A program made the translations under genes and the position numbers. 64,000 nt of DNA from Norana najaformis (Eukaryota > Annelida > Clitellata > Crassiclitellata > Hormogastridae), in contig OZ029916.1 in the NCBI GenBank assembly GCA_964023275.1, forward strand, positions 25,620,953 to 25,684,952, read 5' to 3'. Below the pieces are notes generated by a model. The model saw nothing but the letters and a program-made list of their open reading frames with translations, was not told the DNA's origin and did no database searches. The first letter of the stretch is position 1, and each line of letters opens with the position of its first letter. Shown piece by piece: positions 45,140 through 56,300 of this stretch.

Positions 45140-45178
45140 CAAATGAATGGACTCTCCGGTGAAGAGTCCATTCATTTG
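45140..45178. repeat. Perfect 16-bp inverted repeat with 7-nt loop
   Basis: CAAATGAATGGACTCT, loop CCGGTGA, AGAGTCCATTCATTTG. No mismatch in the stem. It lies in the gene-poor stretch downstream of the CAT gene. It could be a structured RNA element, a small palindromic insertion or chance. Confidence 0.85.
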
Positions 45179-45179
45179 A

Positions 45180-47210
45180 GAGTCTCCACATTAAGTAATA
45201 TGCATAAATTATGCAAAATGTGAAGGAATGAATAAAATGAAAATGGGCTCAAGTAAAAGCTAACTGATAATACAATAAAAGTTGGTAATAAATAACTATA
45301 ATACACATATAAAGTAATAATAAATAATAATAGCAACTAAGGCAATCCAGTGCTTTAATGCAAAAACTTTTCACCGTACTTGCTGTGCGGCCATCTTAAA
45401 ACAGATTTATCTAAATTAAATCAGCATCTTTACCATGCTAATCATACCTTTTCCCAACTTAATAACTACTAACAATAAAAAGCACCTAAGCAAACCTATG
45501 CACAAAAACTTACAAATTTTGTATCACAACCACACTTCATGATGTTACCAAATGTCAAAAGTACAATCAAAACAGGTCCTATAAAAATCAAGTCTTGTCA
45601 TTGATGCCCAATTAAACACCTTACTGACATTGCCTCATGCTGAATTTCCCACACAGGTGAAAGTGCACAACACGAGTCAAAATCTAGGCAAGTAGTTGCA
45701 GTAAAACTATCAATTTTAAAAAAGGTTTCAGATAATAGGCCTGACACAATATCCAAAATTTAATTTCTTTAGTAAAGCTGCATTTTTTGGCTGCAGTCTA
45801 GTTTTTTTCACATTGCTTCTCCTCCACAGCCTGTCTTCTCGTCTCGTGGATCTCAATTAGTCAAGATGTTAAACAGATTGTGGTCGTTGAATGCAGTTTC
45901 TCTCAGCAGCGCCCACCAATTGATTCCTTTCGCATTACAACAACGGCCCTATAGAAGTCTAGATCTCAAAGCTGCCCATTTGGCTTGGTCTTTATAGGAT
46001 ATCTACTGCAAAATCTCGATGCCTAAATTATCTATAGTCTAAAACAAACAATTTTACACGCATTTAAGAAAATTATGGTACCCGGCTTTGGCAAAATTAG
46101 CCTAAATTTGTCAGGAAAAGTTTATATATTTACTTAGACAAGGCAATGTGAAGACTCATTTACTACATGCCTCTATCAACAGTCCTCAAAGACATACTTC
46201 TGGGGTCGAAGGATTCCACAACAGAATTCCAACAAGACAACTTTTCTATCTACATTGCATGGCTTAATAATCATAACTGTCAGTTTCACAAGGCACATTG
46301 TGTTTCCAACTCAAGATATAGACCAAAGCATTTAGTTTGGAACCCAATCAACAGGTTGTTTCAGTTTTCTTCAGCGGTCTTCTCATGCTTCACAGCTAAT
46401 GTTTTGCTTCCCAAGCAACAACTAAAGACTAGAAATTTATACTTTTGTGTTTAACACCTACATAAACGAAGAAAAGTTCTAAAATCAATTATTTATAGAA
46501 TTCTGCTTAGAATCACAAGAATGAATGTAAAAATAACATAACAATATTTTTACAGCATTACAGAAGTACCATTGTTCATAAACATAACATGCTAAAACAC
46601 GCTTGGAAAACCACGACAGCATTGACACATGATACTGGAATAAGTACCTATGTTAATAAAAAGCAATTTACAAATAATATCATATATCATACATCACAAT
46701 CACTAATTTTGGAATGCAATATAATTCAAATGATCTTTAAGATCAAAGTCAAAATACTTGAAAATTTTCATCAAGTACAGATTTTAAACTGAATGACCAA
46801 CATCACAAGCACAGCAACTCCCTAGATCATATTCCATGAACTAAGTTGCCTAATTCCTGAAACAACTTCAATGAAGAAAGCTATAAAATAAACCCAAAAT
46901 ACAGGTAAACCTTGCTACAGCACATAATTTAGAAAGTGTACAAGGACCATGATAAAACAATCTCCATAGATCATTCAATTAGCATAGACTGCATAAACTT
47001 GTCATGCAACTACAGCAATAGGCAACAATTAGCTAATTTCAGCTATTGCCCAGTCCTTGCTGCTGAAGCCCATCACCAATATGACTATTAAGAGGTTTAA
47101 CTGGACATATTCCAGATAAATCTCATGATCTGATACAAAAGCAGAAACCATTTAAAAATGCACTACAACCACTCAAATTGCCTAATGAAAGACAACGCTG
47201 TGATCCACGC
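45180..47210. other. AT-rich 3' flank of the CAT gene
   Basis: Likely includes the CAT 3' UTR. The frames at 46167-46454 and 46589-46792 have no motif. No clear poly(A) signal on the minus strand close to the stop was identified. Confidence 0.5.
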
Positions 47211-47213
47211 AGG

Positions 47214-47371
47214 TCACACCTTAGAATGCAGAAGAGGAGAACGTTCTGTGGGTGCTTCCAAGTTCCCTTCTGTCCGTTCTGACGGTTGCTTGTCTACGTC
47301 ATCATCATCGTCATCATCTTCTGGGTCATTGTTTGAGTGCCTTATGCCGTAAGCGAAGTAGATGATGAAAC
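47214..47371 (-). CDS. SLC7A: CAT exon 13: C-terminus and stop (residues 550-601)
   Basis: 158 nt; acceptor TTCTTGTAG. It reads [15 protein letters not shown], then a poly-Asp stretch and a polar tail ending [11 protein letters not shown] at 47214-47216. Confidence 0.88.
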
Positions 47372-50300
47372 CTACAAGAAAGACCAACGAAAACGGTCTG
47401 TCAAAACACTGGGTGTCTGATCATCTAATCTAAATGAATAACTTCTTTAATTCAGAAGACCATTTAAATAATTTCAAAATTCAGTGCTTTACAACTGCAC
47501 TGTGTACTGCTCACCTATGGCCATCCAGACCGCAAATCGAATCCAAGTCGACTTGGAAAGTTTCAGCATCAGGTAGATGTTCATGATGATGCTGATCAGT
47601 GGAAGGACAGGCACAAAAGGCACCTGCAGAACACAATATCATTAACACCAATAAAATAATCACCATATCATCATATCAGTTACCACCACAATTAACATCG
47701 TATCAAAACATCAATATCTTCACCACGCACGACAGTCCATCACAAAAAGCCAACAGCTTTTGATGGGGCACTTAATTACTGGGGTTATGGTTGTATACGT
47801 GCAACCTCAGTAATTAAGGCATCCCAATGCACTGCAGAAGAACTGGGCTGCCTCAATACTTACACCCAATCCTCAATCACAATCCGTTTGCCAATGGATT
47901 GCAAGTTTTTATCACAATTCACTTTAGGAAACCAGCAACTGATGCCTTGTGCATTCTGATAATGTCACCATTCAGTCATCAGATTAGATTAATGGGAAGC
48001 AAAACTCACCCGGAATGGCAGTGAAGCAGAACTTTGTGGCTGACTCCAAATGATGAAAGCACAAATCAGAATCAACACAATTGGCAACAGGAGAAGCAGC
48101 AGTGCCCACCACACCAAACTGACGATGAGCTGTGTCAGATAGATCTCCACGAGACCCAGCCAAATGGTCAACACACCTGCCAAATCACAAAAATTTAATT
48201 CCACTCATTACAATAATAATCACAACGACCATCACTGTCTGTAAACTTCTGGATACCAAGAACGAACCACCTGATTACGCTCTAAATCCATCTGTCTAAA
48301 CCATTTAACATGCCTTTAGTTCAGCTCCCCCCATGGTCTGGAACAACTTCCCTCTACCTACAAGGTCAACTCCATCAAATGCATCCTGCGTGCAGCAATT
48401 TTGTGTTTTAGTAGCTTCTCATTAATTAGTTTAATCTTTTCTCTGTCCACTGATCCCTCCCCAAGGGACTGCTGTCTCTCTTATTGAAGTCTGATATCTA
48501 TTATTTACCATCATAAGCACAAAGGAGCATCATATTTGTTGGCTTTTGTCACATCAACAGTTTGCTAGTGCTGGGCAAAAACAGTTCAGACAGCATTTTA
48601 ATTTGTCAAAATACATTTGTCACTGCAAAGTGCCAGCATACAAAATTGAAATTTCACTCCATCAGCCTGCATTTCTCAAGCCACTGCAGTGCAACCACTA
48701 ACAGAAATTGTTGCATGGTTCAAACACTGACAGTTGGCAAAACATTAAACAGGTTGTCACTTCAGAGTGAAACATAAGAAAACCAGTAATGCATTTTATT
48801 ACCATAATGAAAGTGAAGTGCTTCTTACTTGCAAAAGCAACACAAACTTTAACAACCCGACTTGTCCAGCGTGTTGGCTTTGTGCTTCTCTGGCCACAGG
48901 GTAGGAAGTTCTCTGGAAAATCAGCATTCAGGATAATTTCTCTGGCCGGTTCATCGTCTTCATACCTATAACAGTACCATGATTGCAATCAAACACTTGT
49001 ATTGCAGCACTTCAAGAAAAACTCCTTAGTGGTCCTCCAACAGTGCACAGCAATGTCTAATAACATTACCTCCTAAAAACATCAGACGCCCATGCATAAA
49101 TCTAACAAACCCAGTGCACAATAAGTCATGCTTCTGCTGGGCCTAAATAACATAATCAATCATATTATATCTATAACAATGCATGTCATATGTATTATCA
49201 GGAGGTCCTAAGTCAACCTTAGAACCACACGTACCGAAGTAAAAGAACACAGGCAGCAACCAGAGTGTAGGCCAGCAGTGTTCCAATTGACATCATATCA
49301 ACCAATTCACCCAATTCAAACAGCATTGCCATAACACCTAAAACACAGAAGAACAATACTACAGATCACTACAAATAACAAAACAATGTATATACATGTT
49401 GCAGACAGACACAAAAGTGCAAAACAAAATGGAATACACGCTCATCAAGCAAGCTGAAAAGCTCCAAACTTGAAAGTTGTCAAGCAAGCACCTGCAATCG
49501 GATGGACTAGATGTGGCACAAAATTCCAGAACTTTCGGTTCAGTAAACAAATAAGAAAACAGTTAGTCCTTGTCTCAGCATCAGAACTTAAGGTGGCAAA
49601 AGCTAACATGTTTGCAGCTAGCACAATAGCAACACCCAGACATTCCAGTAAATGCAGCAAGTATAACCAAGTTGGATAAATTCCTCAAGTAAGTCTAGCC
49701 CCTTCATCAGTGCATAAGTCATTATACTAGTTTCTCTGAATATATAGCAGATGAAAAATCCTGGAGTGCAAAGGCTGCTTAAACTAGTAAACTTTGACAG
49801 TATGCTTGCCTGCAAGAACACCGGAAACAATAGTGGCAACAATTGGAGTCTTAAAGCGTTGACTGACATTGGCAAGAAACCGAAACAAGAGTCCGTCTCG
49901 ACCCATTGCGAAGATGATCCTCGGCATAGGAAACATTGACGTCAAAAGGCTACAAACAGCAAACATCACCCAGATAAATCAACAGACAACACGATTATAA
50001 CAAATTAAAATACTCAGATGTAGAAAAGTCAAAATGAGTAACTTGATCCACAAAAAACAACTTAAATGATTATCTAAAGTGAAACTTGAAACAGGTATCA
50101 ATCTGTAGAATATGAATACATCAGACCCTTGCTATACCATTCGTTAATGTATCATGTGAATTTGGGCATAACTCAGCCAAGGATCCTGTATTTACTCAAG
50201 CGAGTGCATGATCTGTGGTAGAAAAGTTCATATGGTGCATATATCCTCACTGCAATGATATTTATTTGCTGCTAGACAAATGCAATGTTAGAGATGGAAG

Positions 50301-53300
50301 CAGATGAAGTGGATGATGTTCCAACATCAACTGCCATCAGAGCTGGCTTTCAGATGGTTCGAGAAGCAAGATGTAAAGTCTATAAGATTCGCACAGATAT
50401 ACAGTCTTCTGCATTTTGCAGTGGAAGAGCACAGCAGCAAGAAGCAAACACAATTCACTAACTTTTTAAAAAATGTAGACTAGACTAGTTTATCTGGTTG
50501 AATAAATATCAAATAAAAGCAAGAATTTCTTTATTGTGCATTGTTTCTTCCAAACAAAAGCTGATTTTAAGATGTTGCTTATGTATTTTACTGATCCAAA
50601 ATAATTAGTGCCATATAAACGTATCTACGACATTCCACAAGCACAGCCAATGTTCATGGCACCTGAAAGCGGAAAGTCAAAACAAAGAATACTAAACACT
50701 TGATCGAATTTATTTAAACTCACTTCCATTCCAAAATGCAATTTCCAATTAAACAGAATTTTCTGGCCACTTTTTCAAGTCCAACGGCACCCATGTTATC
50801 CTATGGACTCGTTTTTCCAGACCATACAAAGCTCTATACTTTCATTAGCCCACTACTTGAAATACACAGCTACATAGACATATATGTGGTCACAAAATGC
50901 CATTTCAGTTTAACATGGCCCTTGATATACCATGGAACTTGATTTGGATCCCATATCCCACATTATAGCAAGAGTCTGGTGTATTAACCACATATTTCCA
51001 CCTTTTTACAACTGAAAATGACCTTGCTTTGCATTCACGGGATTTTCTGAAACGCAGAACATGAGGTGTGACAGGAATATATTATTGTCTATTTAGCTGC
51101 TGGCCCTAGTCTGCAGAACCCTCACTGGCATATTTTTCAATTAGCTGAATTAGTGTCGGCCTCCACAGCATGTGACAAAATTCTACATTTTGCAGTCTAC
51201 GTTTGCTGCTTAGCCTGCTTCTGCCTGTCTCTGCAGACTGAACTGCTTGATTTCTACTAGACTGACCTTGGAATTAAAGCAAGTTTGGTAGGTAGAAACT
51301 ATTGATTGACTTTGCACAGCATTAAAGGGGTGCTACTGAAGTTCCAGCAATCTACAGATGCAATTATTATATTTTATCTGAATTGAAGAAAACTACCGGT
51401 ACACCGAATATCGTAAGTTCTAAGAGATCAAAGTTTAGTAACTAATGAGAACTTATACTGCACTGTATACCAAGATATTTGTTGGCCAAGTTCTTACCAG
51501 GTAACAAGACTGCAGATGGCACCAATGGCAATCACATACTCTGCAACGTTCCAACCAACAAAACCAAATGCGGAAGACAGTGGAGTCTCTTTGTCAAGCA
51601 GATAGTAGGGAACCATGAGAGTCAGGATACCTGAGATCCCAATGTATCCGATGGCACAGATCAGCAGGCAGAAAATAATGCTGATCGGAATGGCCTTCTG
51701 AGGGTTTATCACTTCCTCACCTGCAACGTTAAGGTAAGACAAAGAGTGTTGAAGCTCAGACAACTTGAAAAGATCAACACTCACAGGAATTGCCAGACTC
51801 TGGTAAGCACAGTTTCTCAGCCACTTCCATAACCCATATTCACACAGCTGGGTTCAAACATATGCAGGTAATAAATTTTGTTGAAGCAGTATGGACACAT
51901 TTACGCACTACCACTTAACCTGTGATTCTGCATAGCGTGTAGTTGTGTCATGTTCCCCAAAGCCATTAACTTAAAACGACACGGCACGTTAGTTAACCCA
52001 CTACATGAAGAATGCAGTGTAGTGCTAAATCTCTAAATAGAGGAAGTAGCATTAATTAAATCACATGAACATCTTTTCATGTGATCATTTGGTATAAGAT
52101 TAAAATTTTGATACATTATATTAGCATTCAGCAGAAGGCAGCAGCAATAAGCTCTTTTGAGTAATGCTTTCTGCACAATAATGGCACACACATTTCTCTC
52201 CAATTCAACTTCCAAAACTACATTCTTCACAAACTTGTGCTGCTGAGTTTCATTTTTACCCAAAACGGGAGAACTGACTCGGCCCTACCAAGACCTCTAG
52301 AAATTTTGGTTTCCATTTCACCACTATGGAACCGATCTATAGCAGCTAGTTTTCCCGGCAGTATATGAATGCCAATGCTTGACTTTGCCATTATGAAATC
52401 CATTATGAAATAAGACATATTTAATAAAATAATAAATATTTAATAAATGTACGTATCATGACAGAAAAGCTGAAAGCCACAATATTACAGACTAATTACT
52501 GTATTTTTGAAGTTCTCCAATCAAACAAAGGAAGACATCCAATATCCTCTGCACCATTTTAAGCTTATAAAAATGACCACACAATACCTCGCTGACACAC
52601 AGAGATAAAAAGTAGAGGGCAAGAAAAATGCTTTTGGCAGTAAAAGTGATGTCACTGGCATGTCTGGATTTAATATGCTTGTCAAATGTAAAGTTTTCCA
52701 TTTTTAGGACAGCTTAAGAGATATGTATAAATGTATGCCTATATAAGTTATGCATAAACGTATCATAATAAAGAAAAATTTCAAATTGTTGCAACCTGTG
52801 GTGGCAATAACATCAAATCCAACAAAAGCATAGAAGCAGGTGGCTGATCCAGACAGCATTCCACTCACGCCAAATGGAAAGAATCCACCGTCATCAGTTG
52901 TAGAATTACCCTCCTGAAGACAAATATCAGAAAAAACAATTTTTATAATTTATAATTATACAATTAATTATGCTTACCTTAATAAGTACCTTTATAATTA
53001 ATTATCTCAACATTCTCATCACAATCACAGCAACCGGCAACTTCTCCATAAAACCAAGATTTCTGTTTTGCCAGGACTGGACAGGAAGCAATTCTGAGTA
53101 GACACTGTCAAGAGGCACCATATAAATTATGTATTACATTACATTATGCTGAAATGCAGCATCAGTGTTCATTATGTTACACAGGCAAAAGAATGAACCA
53201 AAATCTAGTCATTAAAAACTAAAATTAGATAAGAGCTCCAACATCTGTAATAACAAAAAGGCTCCTTGTCTCATTCCCTCATTTCAAATAAAGTTTAATT

Positions 53301-56300
53301 GTATTTCAATTTAGATCAAGTTTAAACTTTTTGATTTTAGATCAAGTTTAAATATCTTGGATTTTAGATTGTTTAATGATGCGGACAGGTAAGTTACCGA
53401 ATGCTTTGGCAGGTGCCAGTTGTTGAAGTTGAGTTTGAAGCAACCACATATGATAACGTAAGCAACAACACCGATGTTGACAAGCGTGAAGATGTTGTTC
53501 AAGGCTGACGATTCCTTAACCCCGAAGCAAAGAATAACTAAAGATATTCATAAACAACACAAAGAAAATTAATTGGTGCAAAAGAATTAGGCTCCACAAC
53601 CAAGCCAGCACAGAAATATGACTTCAAATCTTTCTGCCTCCTTTTGTTCTTTTTGGCCCTTACCAAACATTTACTTCTACCAGGTTTTACTAAATACTGA
53701 TGGGGCCATCCACAGATCTTGTCAATCTACAATTTCCTTTCCTCTTCGCACCAAACTAAGTACAAAATGGCTATCAGTAGTTTCGTAAAAAATTGCTGCA
53801 CAAAATCTTATAATTTACAGACCCATTACTCACTTACTGATTCATTATGAACTAAGTCACAATTTATTAACATATTCACTACTATTATTACAATTAACAT
53901 TTATTTTACAATCAACACGCAAATTTGAGGTGGACATTAAAGCTAATACATGATAGCCTAGTGGTTCTGTAGTCAACCCAGAAGTTCGGGTTTCAAATCC
54001 CTATATAAACAGATACTTCAAGATTTTTATGGAGCTTTTTATCGCAGCTCAGCAGGATATGTGGTCCCTTTTGAGTTTTCTCTTTAACACAAATAATATG
54101 ATCTTTGTCTATCAATCTACATGAATGTCCATTGGTAATCAATAAATTTTTGCACCTCTGATGAGTTATCTTGAACTGGCACTTTACAGATTCTTGATTA
54201 CGATTTCACCGTGTTTAGTGTACTAAGCTGTTAAAGGAGTATACTGTCTGCACAAGTGAAGAGTAGCGGGAGAGGACTGGCTATTTGCCCTCTGTAGGCC
54301 AAAGCTGAGAAAAAGAAGTTGATAACTCTTTATAACTGTGACTGCCTCTCAGGGCTAGTCCTACAGACTGCTCTTCTTCTATAAACTTTACTGGTTTGAC
54401 ATGACAGTTACCTCATTTTTGGGGACAATTCTTCTCTGGCACAAATCAAGTTTACTCATGCACAGCAGAGTTTATCCAAGAAAGTAAAGGAAACAGATAT
54501 ATTAACACCTTTGTGTTCTGGCACCAAAGTTCAGAACAATAAAACAATAAAGAAAGCAAAAAATATATATAAAAAATTGAATGAATTCTAGATTACGTGT
54601 GAGGACTAGCGTGAAGGCCAGCGACAGGAGGTCAGGATATGAAGAAAAAATGCTGACGTGGATTGGCAAGTGGTCCTTTAGGAAGATGCTCATTGCATTT
54701 CCTGTGAGTGAGTCTATGAAAGCACTTGTTGCCCTAGCCACACTGGCAGTTCCTGCAAAGACCATAAATACACTAAAGATAAATACATTCAAATCCTCTT
54801 GAATGTCAAATGCTTGAGCCAATACAGTTTGTTGTAATGCTATAACAGTTTAATTTAACAGGATATTTGTGCACAAAGGCTGTTCTACACAGATTTCTGC
54901 AGGAAAACTGAAAAGGTGCAACCTGCAATAAGTTTCAATTGAAATGCATACTGCATCAAGCAGCAAAATATGGAAGCAAAGTGTAACAATTTCCCAAAAG
55001 ATAGACCAATGCATCAAAAGCAAAGGTCGCCTCAAGTCGATATAATTTTACACGAGTTAGCAACGTCTCATAGCACAGTATTGTACAATGACATTCTATG
55101 GGTTAAAAACTGTTGCACTACAAATCAACACTACACCAATGGATAAAAATTCAAAACAATGGTGGAAATAAAAAGGGCAAACACAAACAACAAAAAAGAA
55201 GGAACATCGAAATATATCTTGGAGAAAGAGCAGAAATAATTAAAGGAATAGAAACAAGGTGCAGCACAACTGAGAAACATACATATTTAAATCCCAAAAC
55301 AAGTTTATAGCAATTAATTCTAAAATCTACTTGAGTCAAAGGTAGACTAGAATAAAAATCATTTTGTTAAACATATTTTTAACAATGTATAAACCATAAA
55401 GTATAACTGACCAATGACATATTCTAGAATGAGATTCCAGCCAATAATAAACGCCCAAAATTCGCCAACTGTAACGTAAGAGTAGATGTAGGCAGAGCCT
55501 GCCCGAGGAACACGTGCTCCAAATTCAGCATAGCACAAACCTAAAATATTCAAAATGAATAAGCATTTATTATTATGCTAAAACCTACATGGAAATCTTT
55601 CTGCATAACAAAGGCACACACACACGCACACCCACACAAATGCATATAAGAGATTTTGACAGGAAATCTCAAACAATTACACAGACAATAAGAAAGGGAA
55701 GTAACTAGAGCGACTGTCAACCAAGTAAAAAATCCACAGGCAGACATAGCAACAGCAATCCAACAACTGACCACACTTCCTTAAGTTTGATGGCTTGAAA
55801 ACAAGCCGTACATTTCACATGATGCACCAGAATTCAAACCCTAAATGCACTCATAACATGTGTGGATGTCATGTGCCCAAGTGAAATGCATATGCATTTG
55901 CAATCTGCCACTGTGCCAGAAATTACATCCCCCGGTACTTACTTATACAGTTAACGAAAAAGATGTATGCAGTTAATGTGAAAATAGCATCTTGAAATCT
56001 GTAATAAGAAACACTTTGTGACCGTTTTTGCAGGTTTTGTTGTCTGTTAGTCTCACCTTTGAACGGTTATTACTATTTTATTTGAATGAGCTGTGATACT
56101 GGTTGCTATTTGGTGTTCAATAAATGGCTTCAATTCTGTAGTAAATGTAAGAGTCAGCATTTGTGGTAAATAAGTAAGTTTCTAGGAGTTTCTGATGTGC
56201 ACCTTACCTGGAAAGACCACATTGACTATGTAGCTCACAAATATCTAAAATACTGTCTTGTACTACTCACTAATTTATCATTAACTCTTTTATTACCATA

